Made by a program: the position numbers and the translations under genes. Positions 9,170-21,804 of a stretch of 64,000 nt of DNA are shown here, in pieces. Each line of letters begins with the position of its first letter. Position 1 is the stretch's first letter. Source of the DNA: Solen grandis (lineage: Eukaryota > Mollusca > Bivalvia > Adapedonta > Solenidae); NCBI GenBank assembly GCA_021229015.1, contig CM037780.1:63731323-63795322 (forward strand). The letters run 5' to 3'. The notes beneath the pieces were generated by a model. It was not told the origin of the DNA, did no database searches, and saw only the letters and a list, made by a program, of their open reading frames with translations.

Positions 9170-10665
9170 GAGGCCCATTATTTCTCAGAGATTGTAATAA
9201 TTTCAGTACCAGAAATTCTACGCAATTTAACGAAACAGGTAAGTTACCTTAATAGGTCTAGATGACCACATATCCGATCTCCTCCTTTGACTTTGCATAG
9301 CATAAAAAAGTCATCACTTTTTAATACTTTTGGATGGACCTTTGTTTACATTTTGTAAATTTGTGAGCATTACCGACGATGGCCCGTCAGACTTCGGAAA
9401 TGTGAATATATTCAAGTGAGACACGACTGAAGTGTGGAAAGCATGAGTGCACGAAAAATCCGAATATCTAGTGTAAGAGCTTATTTAGTTCTGTATTAAA
9501 GCAGCTCGTTCACAGATGGTCATTGACTACGATTTGTTGTAAGAATTTAGTCCAACATTATTTCATATTCTTGAAATAAAATATGTTTAAACTAAACTGA
9601 CTACGAATTTGGTTTTAAATTATCTGTGTGAATTGCGTCTATCAATACCCATCTACATGGTCACTAAATGCAACATTTCGTACTTATGAATAAAAGAAAT
9701 GGGTGGTTTCTCCATCACTGGCAAATACGTTACGGATGGTATCAAACCTATATTCTGAATTATAAAACCTATACTTAGAAATTCTACTTTCGTGTGCTGT
9801 CACAAGGCTGATCACATTCACTTTATGCGCATTCGATTTCGCTAACTGGAACTGATGAAGAAAGTGCGATGTGGTAATAGACTTCACCGCAGTAATTACC
9901 TCCCCTTACAGATGCCGATAACCACTGCCACCACAAGTAGATTCGGCTGATATAAGCTGGATTTACCTTTTTGCACTTTTGACTTTAGTTTTGAATATAT
10001 CATATCAGTTTCGTTATATTTCACGAAAATAACATTCATGATTATGGGAAAAGTAAACAAAAATCAAATAACATTAATTTATAAAATTATGAGTGTTGGT
10101 CACATAGTTTCAACTATCATCACGTGACTTGGTTGGTGGCAGTGGTTTAAATAGCGTAGCGTGACATAATCGGTGTGCGAATTTTGATGTGGTACCCCAA
10201 GGACCTGCTTCGAGACTTAGTGTATTTCATACTATATTTTCCCGAGGTGGGTATTTACGAAAAAGCGTACAACTACACATGCCGAGTTTATTTGGTAGGA
10301 AACACATACTTGAACACTAACTAATGAGGGAGAGTAAACATTTTTTTTTAATTCTACCGATCATCTGTGAACGAGTTGCTTTAAGTATTTGAAGTTTTTC
10401 CGTGCGTGCATGCTTCCCACACTTCAGCCGTGTCTCACACCTTAAGTTATGATTTACGAAGTTTGACGGGCCATCGATGGAAAAACCCGCCAAGGACAAA
10501 ATGTAAACAAATGTGTTATATTATTTAAATACTAAATAGTAGAGCATTTGTGCAATGCAAAGTCAGCGGTAATTAAATACAAATGAGGTACCTTACAATC
10601 CCGTCTAAATGAGTAGCATTTCTGGTATTTATTTTTTTTCAAATTCTGAGAAATAATGGACCTAA
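9170..10665. mobile_element. Foldback (long inverted repeat) element 1
   Basis: Left arm about 9170-9521 and right arm about 10358-10665 are diverged inverted copies. The outer ends read ggcccattatttctcag on the left and its near reverse complement on the right. The inner ends pair around ctcgttcacagat and atctgtgaacgag. The roughly 830-bp centre has no recognisable transposase frame. It is a non-autonomous element by inference. No target duplication was defined. Confidence 0.7.
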
Positions 10666-10742
10666 TGAGCTATTCAAATAGTTAAAGTAAAGAACTTGAC
10701 TCGATGTTAACGTCAATCGATTATCACTGCGTAATACGTGAA

Positions 10743-11478
10743 GAAAGACTATGGAACGCCACAGCTGTCTTATGTTCGGTATTGATATTTTGAAGGGTCC
10801 ATATAGCATTTTGAGGGATCGTGTTTTCATCATGTGGGGTTGTTATGTCATAATGTGGGTTGTAATGTCATCTTGTTAGGTTATTATGTCATAACGTAGG
10901 GTTGTAATATCATCATGGGAGGTTGTAATATCATCTTGTTGGGTTGTTATATCATCATATGAGGTTGTAATATCATCATGTGAGGTTGTAATGTCATCTT
11001 GTTGGGTTATTATGTCATAATGTGAGGTTGTAATATCATCATGTGAGGTTGTAATGTCATCTTGTTGGGTTGATTTGCCATTTAGGGTGGTGCAGTTGTC
11101 CTTCTGTGATGTCCGCTTGACTTAAGGTGTGGTGCAATATAATTACTTAACAACCACGCATGATGTCTTTATAACCTCACACAATGACATTACAACTCCA
11201 TATCATAATATTACAACCTTGCATGATGATATTTCAACCCCACATAATGATATAACAACCCAACAAGATGACATTACAACCTCACATGATGATATTACAA
11301 CCTCACATTATGACATAATAACCCAACAAGATGACATTACAACATCCCATGATGATATTACTACCCTACATTATGACATAACCCCACATGATGATAACAC
11401 GATCCTTCAAAATGCTAATGGACCCTTTTAAACATCAATGCCAAACATAAGACAGCTATGGCGTTCCATAAAAGACCA
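10743..11478. mobile_element. Foldback element 2 with minisatellite-filled arms
   Basis: Arms about 10743-11070 and about 11150-11478 are inverted copies. The outer unique parts pair (for example tatggaacgcca with tggcgttccata, and gcattttgagggatcgtgtt with its near complement). The inner parts of both arms consist of about 11-12 diverged copies of a 21-bp unit (left arm gttgtaatatcatcatgtga plus one base; right arm its complement). A long hairpin of about 325 bp per arm around an 80-bp loop is implied. Because 21 is a multiple of three, the repeat makes a spurious heptapeptide-repeat reading frame. Confidence 0.8.
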
Positions 11479-11980
11479 TCCCTTTAAATTATATGTTCTA
11501 GTAAATAAACTGAAAAGACCAAGGAACACGTGATCAGTTTTTTGTGTCTTTTCAGAGGATTTCACGAATGAACTCCCACGACGATTAAGTTACACCGAAT
11601 TTGTCAATTAAAGAAACGTGCTGCTTTTACTAATGGGTACATAACAAGTCGCTACACTTGAAATAATGGATAAGCTGAATACATCTTGCCCATAGGTGGA
11701 TTTGCAAAATTCAGTTATTTGCTTAGTGCAGGCGCACTAGTAAGGGTATATTTGATACGGTTTGTGCTCACCGAATTTTTATTGATTTGAAAAAAATAAA
11801 TGAATTTGAGTTATAACATATGAAAGGGTTGGAGGGTTAAATCATTTTCTTTACACGAGTTAGAGCTAGAGACAATGGTTTATTTTTGCATTTCGTTAGT
11901 TTATGGACAGTGTCCAGTTTGATTTTATTTATGTTGCATCACATTAGAGCAATATATATACTTTTTGCTGGAGTAACCTT
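11479..11980. other. Unassigned intergenic sequence
   Basis: AT-rich sequence between foldback element 2 and a SINE. I see no gene or recognisable repeat. Confidence 0.5.
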
Positions 11981-12268
11981 CGATATTAGGATGAGCGTAC
12001 TGCCGAATGCTTGGAGCATCCGTGTTGTGGGTTCGATCCCCGACCGCGACATACCAATCGTTAAATCTCTCTCCTTGGCGCTCAGCATATAAAGCTAGTT
12101 CCAGGACTGGTTGGCCCGATGTCAGGATAATGTAACTGGGTGTGGTATCATGATATATGTCTACGGCGTAATACATGTACGTGTGGCATCACTATATCTG
12201 TCTCAAGTAGAAATAGCTTGCACATGACTGAAATACTGTCTTTGGGACAATAAACGCAAAATAAAATG
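11981..12268 (+). mobile_element. tRNA-derived SINE, family B
   Basis: The tRNA-like box B region gggttcgatccccgaccgc and cgacatacc are followed by the family body (ggcgctcagcatataaagc, aggataatgtaactgggtgt, ctgtctcaagtag) and a tail with gactgaaatactgtc. The sequence has the same order as the copies at 13531, 19882 and 50508. Confidence 0.85.
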
Positions 12269-13530
12269 ATGATCAATTACAACCAAATGCAAACTAAGGG
12301 CGCCGTGGTTCAAAAGGTATAACATACCACTTGTATAACAAAAACCATATGTGGTGTGTGCTTAAAACCAAAGGGGTACAATCTTGAATCTTAGTTGATA
12401 TTACATTTTATTACTCTCTGTTTCTCTTTGCGTCCTTCTCTCTTTCATTCGTTTGGTATGTTCATAACGTGCTTAGCAATAACTTAACAACAATAATATT
12501 TCACATACACGCCAGCCGTGCATGTCTAACATACCTTTCCTGATATAATATTTCATAAATCTGCGGTGAAGTCACTTAATGCGAAGTACGAGCACGCGCG
12601 CGCGTGTTTGTGTTACTACACTGAATTGCTACATCAAAATATGAATACTTAGGAAAATAGATCAGTATTCTGTTTTATTTGATTTGTTCACTCATAAATG
12701 TTTTAATGTAGTCAACACAATTTTAATTCTATGAACTGAACGATTTCATAACAGAGAGAGAGAGGGGGGGGGGGCCTTTAAGTCAATGAGTTGAATCGAG
12801 TCAATTAAACAATATGTTCTTAAACATCTTTGCTTAAACTTACAATGATCTCCAATGTTTGAATACTCTGCACTTTTCATTCTCACTTGTTCGCTTAACA
12901 AATAAAAATATTCTTAAGAAAAAAACTGGGGCGTGATATATATCATTTTAACAATCTCAAAGATTACTTCAATTCCTCTTAAGCACTTTGGCAGACTTTG
13001 TGTGAACACCCACCTACATCCGTTTTATTATGCCGTGAAGCTCTCCCCAAGATTTTAGATTAATTATGGCATACTTACGCCCGATCTTATTACAACTTCA
13101 AACGCCATCATCTATCAAGTACCAGCTGCAAAACCATGTTCAAGATTTTTATATAACAGGGTCAGTCAAAGACAGCTTACGTGGACAAAATTTGGGGGTT
13201 TGAAGTAGTTCATTTGGCATAATATTGTCACAGGTCAGGAATACAATATTTTGTCATTTATTTCACCAATGTTATTTTTCTAGCAAAGTCTTCAAAAATT
13301 GGTTAATTCCTAAAATGGGGCAACATTGCAATACTGGATGTAATACAAGGACCCTATGTATATTTCTATTTCTTTCAGGATTAATAAAATGGAGTCCACT
13401 CGTGAGTTATCTTTGACCGCAAGCTCTAAATATGGCCATAATAGTTTGAAGATGATTGCTAGCTATTACAGTAGAAGAAGAAGAGAAGGTGGTCTGAAGT
13501 TACAGGACAGTTAACACAAAGTATTTTGAC
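12269..13530. other. Intergenic sequence with a SINE head remnant and simple repeats
   Basis: Contains a degenerate tRNA-like fragment near 12298-12345 (gcgccgtggttcaaaaggta), a short CG/GT-alternating patch near 12595-12607 and a GA/G-rich tract at 12755-12774. No gene is supported. Confidence 0.5.
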
Positions 13531-13833
13531 TGCTACGGTGACCGAATGGTTAGAGCGTCTGCCTCGGTAGCGGGAGGTCGTGTGTTCGATCCCAGATCGC
13601 GACATACCAAAGTCGTAAAAATGGTACTGGTTTAGCTCCTTTGCTTGGCACTCAGCATATAAGGGTTGTTCCATGACTAATTGGTACGGTGTCAGGATAA
13701 TATGACATGAAGTGGTATCATGCTACATGTCCACGGCGTGGTACCGCAGTGTGGCAGCACTATATCTGTCTCAAGTAGACGTTGTCTCCAAATGTCTGAA
13801 ATTATGTCGTTAAACCCAAGAAACAAACAAACA
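13531..13833 (+). mobile_element. tRNA-derived SINE, family B, full length
   Basis: The tRNA-like head has box A (gaatggttagagcgtctgc) and box B (gtgttcgatccc). The body contains cactcagcatataag, tgtcaggataatatgac, ggcagcactatatctgtctc and caagtag. The tail reads tctgaaattatgtcgttaaa followed by an AAAC-type repeat. It is the best preserved copy of this family in the window. Confidence 0.9.
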
Positions 13834-14587
13834 TATAGTGAGGTGAATGGATTTGTTATATTGCACCAAAATATACCATATGTAGTTCTTCTGCTAATAA
13901 AATCTTATTATAATATGCTAAAAAAAGAACGTAATGTTAGGTTGTACTCTCATTGTCATTGCACCTATAAGATAAGGATAGATATGTTACATTGTTGCTA
14001 AATTTCAGAAGAGCAGTGTAAATACTTAAGTTTGATTTATATGCGAGACAGACGTTAATCGAGAATGATTTAATCGTCATTTGCCTCTCTTAAATTTCTA
14101 ACTTTCGGTATGCACTTTACGTAAACTAAAATGTATGCTTTATGCAACATATGTTACTAAATAGGTGCAATTTCACGGAAACGATTAGTTGCTTTGTCCC
14201 GCCCACAAAATCTCTCTCTCACTCCTGCGTTCGTGGGCGCACGCATGCTCTTACCTTTAGAAGATTCAAGGTGACATTGATTTCGGAAAAAAGAACGAGA
14301 TTTAAAAGAAACACCGAATAACATTAATAAGTGAAGAGGAAACGGTCCCATCCTTTATATATTCCTATAAACATGTTCCCAACTCTATTGTCAGGCGAAC
14401 AATGGGGCATAAGTGCTGTCAAGTTGGAAAGTAGGTATTCTGTAGAAAACAGAATGTAAAAGAATTCCTTTTTCAACTTGTGCAATGTCCAAATGTAAAA
14501 TGAAAGATTAAATGAAACTTAAAACTTAAAAATTGGTATACTTAAATGAAACCGGTAATAATGTTGTCGTGGCTTTTATGATGTTTG

Positions 14588-14625
<38 letters not shown>

Positions 14626-16904
14626 TTTCACCAAGAAATTGGACATTAAGATGCTGAGTTGTTTCTATCAAATGTAAACAAAGACTGAAGGATCAATTTG
14701 CTCAAGGATGGAAGGGTAGGATACAAGATTCTAGAAGGGCGCATTCATATAAATGCATATCTTCTTTTAAATTTCAGTTTTATCTATTCCACAATTAAGA
14801 TATTTCTGAACCAGATTAAGAGTAACATCACATAGGTTACAAATATGTGTTGAAACTGGCAGATGGGATGAACCTAATCCAGTCTGATTCATAGATAGAT
14901 ATGTAATACATAAGAAGATGAATACCTTTGTCCTTAGATGTAAATTGTATACTGATCTAAAAATATTAGAATTTTATTGTAATAGACCAAATATATCAAA
15001 ATGTGTAGAATTAATTTCAAATATAAATCCAAGTATTGTAAAGATATTTTGTCTGTAATGCTTTTGAAGTAATAAAGTAAGAACAAACTCAGTCATATAC
15101 GAATGGTGTACTTTTACTATATTATAATTTTAACTTAATTTTTTAAAATAAACTCATGTTATCCTAAATTTCGTTTCGTTTGTGTTACAAGTGATTTACT
15201 TTTAATAACATGTATGTGTCTCTCAAGCTAATTATATATGTGCTGTTACTCTTAAAAGTTAATTTATCATGATTGATTACTTTTACTACTATTACTATAA
15301 CCGCACAAAGTTTAAAATAACAGAAATCATTTAAAATTATTTTGAAAATTTAAGTATTGAGATAGTAATGAAATCTTTGGCGTTAAAATATTTTTGTGAT
15401 TATAAGGCTTTAGCATTTTGCTATAGTGAGTGTACTTGAAACATGATATGAGCCAATATACACAAGTCATTTGAATATTGTTAGTAGACAATTTCACAAG
15501 CTACAGTTGTGATTGCCTATCCAGTTTGTTATACATGTCTACAAAAAAGGTGTATGTCCACACGGGTCATGGCTTTCTGATATACATGTATATGGCGCTT
15601 ATGTGTGGGTCTATCCGGGTGTCTGAACCTGTAGTGAGTGGAATAAGCGAAGGGAGATAATCGGCGTGTGCATTTTGATCATCTCCACCATAGTTTCCGC
15701 CCATTGAAATGATAAAAGCAAAATTATAAAAATCTACCTATCAAGAACAATACGTCCTAATGTATTTCTAAAAGAAATTAAAAAAATACTTAAAGTTTGT
15801 TAATATCATTTTGGAAGTTTTGAATGAATTAAAACCTGGGGCCAAAGTGGCTATGCTTCGTTCTCCTGTTAAGCCTAATTAAATAATCCAGTCACTTGAT
15901 TCGACATGAACAAGACTCAAATTTCAGTAGCAACAACTTAAATCCAAGCGCTGAAGGCACTGAAGTTGTGTGTGTCTCAAGTGGAAGAGGGTTTGACGAG
16001 CTGCAGATATGCAGTGTAACTTAGTTTTTTTGCCAAATATCAAACTTATATTAAAATTATAAACAATTGTTCATTGTAGGTTGTAGGAAAAAGGGAGATT
16101 AAGAATGGCGATGTGCCACTTGTTAACAGTCTAATGAAACAAATGGCGCATTCATCTTTGATTTCTTGTAATAACCATATTAACGCACCGTTAAAGCGGG
16201 GTTATTGGCAATGTTCGAAAATTTGACCCCCGTTTATTAAATTTACTGTGATAAACAAAAGAAATGCGACAATACTGCTCTCTTAGAACTATCAGCGCTT
16301 TGATTTGCACTACCGAGCGACGGCACAGTTTCTATTTATAGATGCAAATAAGTGGCTCCATGCTGTGTCTTTAGTAACTTCTGAAAGCAGATATATACAT
16401 GTATCAGCCATTCCATAGAGCAACAAATAACCCCTGGAGTATACCGATGTATCTGATATAGCTTGATGTGATTCTTAGTAAGTTATGCGGATTTGTTTCG
16501 GAATTCAAGCTTTCTATTATTCTATATGGACTATTGTAACACCCCTAAATATCCAAAACCTGCACATTTACATCCAAATTCAGGCACGAGTCACCTTTGC
16601 ATCGAAAGAAACTATATTCCTCCGCATGGTAAAGTGAAAGTTACGCAACGTCACAGGAAAAATAGTATTTTGTGCTTTTATGCTACATACAATTATTGTT
16701 TCCCGTAACTATGTATTTTTAATTCAAAATTGAGTTTTCAACGCTCTGGCTGAATCCCAGCATACCTGTGTTGTCGAATTCTGTTCAATCGTTCGATCGT
16801 TCATACAATATTAAAAGGTTATTCGGTTTTAAATGTAGAGAATTGGACCCCCAGAATGTAGGCACTATAGTTGTGAGTGACGACGTCACACACAACTAAA
16901 AACT
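13834..16904. other. Gene-poor intergenic sequence
   Basis: No gene or dispersed repeat family was recognised. A (TG)n microsatellite with a short CG core lies at 14588-14625. Reading frames are short and unconserved. Confidence 0.5.
14588..14625. repeat. (TG)n microsatellite
   Basis: Alternating GT for about 24 bases, then gcgcgc and gtgtgt. Confidence 0.95.
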
Positions 16905-17590
16905 ACCTGAACCCTTATTGGCAAATATATTTAAGAAATTTTGGTAGAAGATTGTGCACATGGAGACCATTTGTGCCTAAAGAAATTAAATTCTGACCAT
17001 TGGTTTCATAGAACAAGACTACTGAAATATTCTATATAAAGTGTAGGTAAAAAAACTTTCCGACCCCAAGGGGCCTCATTTTTTAAGGGAACAACTTCAT
17101 TTGAAAATTTAGGATTAAGAGGGCTATCAGATGACCATTTGTGTCATTGAGACCATTGGTTTTGTTGAAGAAAGTGTTTGAAAAATTCCTATATAGAATG
17201 TATACAAATTTTCAACTTATAAGGAAACTAGCTTACCCCTTGGGTCCTTATTATTTAAAGGTCAATTTTATTTAGCAGTTACGGTGGGCAGTCATGAGCT
17301 GACCTTTTGTGCTAAATGAAATTAAATTCTGACCATTGATCTAAGAGAGGAAGATCTTTAATTTTCTATAACTTAAATCATGTTGGTTGCCATAGTAACC
17401 ACAGTTTTGCATGGATCAAGCACTTTTTGTAAAGGGCCACTCAAGGATCATTCACGCCAATTTTCGTCAATACCTGCATGTACCTGGTAGTTTCAGAGGA
17501 GGTGTCTTTAAAGCAAATTGTTGACAACTGACGACGGCATACTTTTATATTTGAACCATTCTGGAATCTCTGTAATTGACTGAAAAGAAG
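16905..17590 (+). mobile_element. Interspersed repeat with about 165-bp internal units
   Basis: The block gaccatttgtgcctaaag, then aaattaaattctgaccattg, recurs in diverged form near 16965, 17133 and 17300, each followed by an accccaagggg- or accccttggg-type stretch. The 3' end runs into gttgacaactgacgacggc, resembling an element terminus. There is no protein-coding frame. The element class is not identified. Confidence 0.5.
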
Positions 17591-17818
17591 GTATGCATGT
17601 CTTTAGTTTGACGAACTATTAGGCTTATCATGAAGTTTCAAGATATCAAATTTTCCCGATAATATGTTGTAATATCAATATGGTATAAACTTAAGAAATT
17701 ACGAACAAAATGTCAAACTGAATTTAGCCATCTTTTTAATTCTCAAGATTAGATGTTCAATATTATACAAATGAAAGTGAATTTTCGAAATATCAGAAAC
17801 TGACATACATTCAATATA

Positions 17819-18200
17819 TTTAACCTTTTTTTCATACAGACTCATTTTGACGCATTAGCAAACAGAGCAGACCCAGATCAGACAGCTCCTATAGACCCAG
17901 ATCAGACAGCTCCTATAGACCCAGATCAGGCAGCTCCTACAGACCCAGATCAGACAGCTCCTATAGACCCAGATCAGACAGCTCCTACAGACCCAGATCA
18001 GACAGCTCCTATAGACCCAGATCAGACAGCTCCTACAGACCCAGATCAGACAGCTTCTATAGACCCAGATCAGACAGCTCCTTTAGACCCAGATCAGACA
18101 GCTCCTATAGAATCTCTCTGATTAGTGTCCCGCCTGTTTGCTCATACAATATTGAAGCTCTGTTTCTACACAGCCCGTGTGGCAAAGAAAAAAATCATGA
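17819..18200. repeat. Repeat block containing ten exact-length 24-bp tandem copies
   Basis: From 17870 to 18109 there are exactly ten 24-bp units (start gacccagatcagacagct) with only a few substitutions (gctcctata, gctcctaca, gcttctata, gcaggcagc variants). All copies stay in one open frame coding DPDQTAPI, which closes at a TGA at 18119. The left flank (17819-17855, cagactcattttgacgca) resembles the left end of the MITE at 44215. The right flank (about 18115-18200) is similar to 30748-30835. The array therefore appears to have grown inside a dispersed element, and coding is unlikely. Confidence 0.85.
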
Positions 18201-18239
18201 TTATATATACATGCACCATTTTAAGTTTAATTAATTAGT

Positions 18240-18755
18240 ATTCATCAAGTCAATGCTGCAGTCCCTACAGTGGCGTAGGTTTGATCAACGAAGAATTGAT
18301 AGCAGGCTCTCTCTCGTGTTTAAAATCACTAATAACCTCATAGCTATTCCAATATCTGACTACCTCATCCCAATGACGAGACAATCTAGACATTACCACT
18401 CTGCCTCCTACAGACTTATACCTGCTTCCACAAACTATTACAAATTCTCCTTCTTTCCGCGAGCTGTCTTCCACTGGAACAGTCTACCACCATCTTAAGT
18501 CGCTTGTTTAACTCAAGAACAGTTCAATCAGGCAGTCTGCCAGATTGATCACATTTCCCCTTAGAAAACACAAAGCTCTTACTTTTATTAGTTTTAAAGT
18601 AACACCTTCTTGCACTCTTTTACTCTCAAATTTTATTTTGTTCATAATCTTTTCATTTTATCCTCACACAATCACTACTAAAACTCTTGCAGCTTGACGC
18701 GCAAAATGTCTAGGTCCCCAATAGGGGTTTAGACATCATAGGAAGATAGATAGAA
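18240..18755 (+). pseudogene. 3' remnant of a LINE-type (non-LTR) retrotransposon
   Basis: An open segment to a stop at 18496-18498 reads LQWRRFDQRRIDSRLSLVFK, then ITNNLIAIPISDYLIP, then STNYYKFSFFPRAVFHWNSL and PPS. This is the characteristic C-terminal tail of CR1/Jockey-like reverse transcriptases (L-x-W-x-x-L-x-x-R-R, L-x-x-x-[FY]-K-I, YL.P, F-F-P-x-x-x-x-x-W-N-S-L-P). The polymerase core (the YADD motif region) is absent upstream, so this is a 5'-truncated copy. The 3' untranslated part runs to tagatagaag near 18755. Confidence 0.85.
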
Positions 18756-19881
18756 GTCATAAACTCATGAGGTAAAGGGTAAATGAAATTGTCAATATAT
18801 TTATGTATAAGATTATATCTTTAATTTGCTAGATATTAAACGGAACTTGTATAGGGCTTCTGTAGGATTAGAATCAAAAACTTAAAATCGCACCATTGTA
18901 ATAAAGTTTATCATGTTAGTTATAGGTAACGTAGCATTTCATTATAAAGATAAGAAGGGTAGAAAAAGGCGTGCAGGTTTTATATATACAGGTTTTGGAA
19001 GGTAGAAAGTCTAACATGGTGACCATACCATGTGGTATATGACTTCATTTAAAGCTATCACAAGCAGCAAAATTTGCCTCGATTCGAAAAAAAAAACCGA
19101 TGTAAATGTCTTATTTCTTCACCAGTTTTAATGGGATATAGCGCTTGCGAAGTGGAAAATTGAGCAAAACACAAAATCCCTAAAGATTCTTGTCAGATGT
19201 ACAGGATTTGTTTGTACAGCGATGTGTTTTATGTGTTTGCAAATAAAAATTCAGGAATTCGAAAGGTTTTCCTGAATGTTAGGAAAAATTGTAAATCTGA
19301 CAAATGAATCATTGGGACGTATGTGTAGGGCACGTATTTCCGCTTCGCATGCGCTTTATACTATTAAAATTGATAAAGAAATAAAATATTAACAGCTGTT
19401 TTTTCCTCTCTGAATTGTTACAAAATTATGCTTTACCCGTTAGCATAAAATGACATCATATACCACGTGATATGGCCACAAACGCGAATATAAAATTTGA
19501 ATACACTTTTTTTATTTAAAGACATGTGCAATAAATGATTGTTCCGACAATGATATGATTTGTTTGTGCATTATTGGTCGACCATGGGTCAATTTGATCT
19601 AATCAACCCGTTTGTAGTGCATGTTATCGGTATATGTCCAAATCATTCCAGCGAGCACTGCCTGTGTACCCAGGGGCTTCTACTCCTGAGTAACTATCCC
19701 ATTGCCATATGGAGTTATTCTTAGACTTACAAATTTTACAAACAATTTTAGCAAAACGTTCAGTTAAACCAACCTTCATCTATAATTTTTCATTTTGTTC
19801 ATACTTTTTAGCAGTCAATTTCTCGACTGCCCGCGTGTTGATCTATATATTTGTAGTATCTTTTGCACCTGTACACATTGA
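18756..19881. other. Unassigned intergenic sequence
   Basis: AT-rich. No gene, RNA or recognisable repeat was seen. Confidence 0.5.
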
Positions 19882-20097
19882 CTACACAGGAGCAGGAGGT
19901 CGTGGGTTTGATCCCCGACTGCGACATAAGTGTACCAAAAGTCGTTAAAATAGCTTTTCTAGCTCAGTAGCAGTTTCAGTACTGGCTGAACCAGTATCAG
20001 GCCAATGTGACTTGGTGTGGTACATGCCTCATGTCCCAAGTATACATAGAAGACAAATGACTGAAATACTGTCATTGGAACGTTAAACTGAGCAAAT
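19882..20097 (+). mobile_element. tRNA-derived SINE, family B, 5'-truncated
   Basis: Begins within the tRNA-like part (caggaggtcgtgggtttgat, ccccgactgcgacata). It keeps a shortened body (aggccaatgtgacttggtgt) and the tail tgactgaaatactgtc. Diverged from the other copies. Confidence 0.8.
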
Positions 20098-20117
20098 TAC
20101 ATTCACCATTCATTTTA

Positions 20118-20120
<3 letters not shown>

Positions 20121-20150
<30 letters not shown>
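20121..20150. repeat. (TC)n microsatellite
   Basis: Fifteen uninterrupted TC units. Confidence 0.95.
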
Positions 20151-20155
<5 letters not shown>

Positions 20156-21769
20156 TCAAAGTACTCATTGGCCCGCTCTTCCTCTGACAGCTCCGCCTCA
20201 GTTCTCACGACCGCGGTATGGACATCAGTGACCCCTGTCTGTATCCCACACCTTGTCTACTGTCACAGTTAACTTCAGATACCTGGGAGAGTACCTAAAA
20301 GTCAGCCAAGTTGACACAAGTTGCCCTTATTATCATATTTTACACTGACGATCCACATGAAGTTTGACCTTAATTTACATACGGATCTATTTAAAAAGCT
20401 TAATCAAGATAAAAACATACATAGGCATATATGTGAACGCGCGTAATGGCGCTAATAAAAGTCCACAACGGAAGGTGTCACGGAAGGTTCCCAACAAAAT
20501 TGTTGTTATGTGACAGAAAATAGCTTTGTATAAGAGAATCTTTTATTTATATTTATTGATGTTAACTCTATTTCTGCTTATGCGAATCGTCCTCGTAAAT
20601 TATATTTATCCTCTTTTGTTGTTTTGCATGTAAAAAATACGGCTTTCAAAGATAAGAATTAGGCATTGATAAGCCGTAAAATAAATATCCAGTGACTTAA
20701 CCATTTAAATGCATTTTGTCAGATATTTATGTGATTTATTTGTGTTTCTCCAAATCAAAGAGAACTAACCGATATCTTTGATCTTAATCGGTCTTTATCA
20801 CACGCCTCGTTTACGGTATCCATAATATTGACATAAATGATCGAGTGACTGTCTTCGGGTATCTTCGGCTAACTCCGTGACGTCGGCGAGGAGGTCAGTA
20901 CGTTCCGGTTGTAGGTTTATCGTGTTCAGTGTAGACCCTGTAATTATTTGGACATGATGTGACAGAAGGCAATTTAAAACCAGACATTCTTGATAACATT
21001 CATAGAAAGTTAGCGATATATATAACAGGAAATGTGAGCATTTCGCTGATGTTACAAAATCAACTTGAACTGGATTGTTATCTAGATAAGATGTAGAAAT
21101 TCGATATATTGAATTCTTATAGATGCCCATTTCTTAATAATTCGACGGTTTCTTTCACCACGTGGAACCGCCAGTTTTAATTCACACCCGGCTTTAAGAG
21201 AAGGATTGCCTCACATAAACTTCAGACTGTATCATCATAAATTATTGCATTTTAATAATTTGAAGACCATGAAACGCCTAAAAAGCTAGCTGCGCTGATT
21301 CCAAACGCACACTAATGATTTATTATAGACTTCGTATAGGGTCCAATAATTACAGGAAATACTTCATTATTTAATATATAAATGTACTGTAACACCTGTA
21401 CATTGTCTACCGGTGGCCTTTACCTGGATGCTGGTGGTGATGGTACCATTTTAAGGTACGTTAATCATGATATAGACAGAAATGAAATGTCCATTCAACA
21501 TGTCCTTTCAAGAAAAGAAAAGCAATTACTGTAGGAGGTCAGAAGTAGCTATTTTTGAGGTCAGGGGGAGCCTTTTTCGTAGGAAGGGGTCATAAGGGTT
21601 TAGAGGGCCAAATTTTGACGGTCGCGTCCTGAAGTCGGTCATTCAGCCATGGTGATACCAGAGCAGTGATCACTGCATCGAGGCGTTAACATAGAAGTGT
21701 GCAATATTCAGCTAACACCTTCAATAAATGTTCTAATAACCATGTCAGGTGATGAACTGATGTTGTCAT

Positions 21770-21770
<1 letters not shown>

Positions 21771-21804
<34 letters not shown>
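21771..21804. repeat. (GAT)n microsatellite
   Basis: Eleven uninterrupted GAT units. Confidence 0.95.

Noticed and set aside
11129..11431. Open frame with heptapeptide repeats of the DDITTSH type
   Set aside because: It lies entirely inside the 21-bp minisatellite of foldback element 2, and the periodicity (a multiple of three) makes the frame open by chance.
11925..12176. Small open frames ending at SINE family B copies (also near 13459, 29454 and 57997)
   Set aside because: All are made of SINE sequence. Similar peptides recur only because the SINE recurs.
13531..13600. Possible functional tRNA gene (also 7780-7842, 30421-30495, 50508-50570)
   Set aside because: Box A and box B are present but the cloverleaf arms are imperfect and each is followed by a conserved SINE body, so these are SINE heads.
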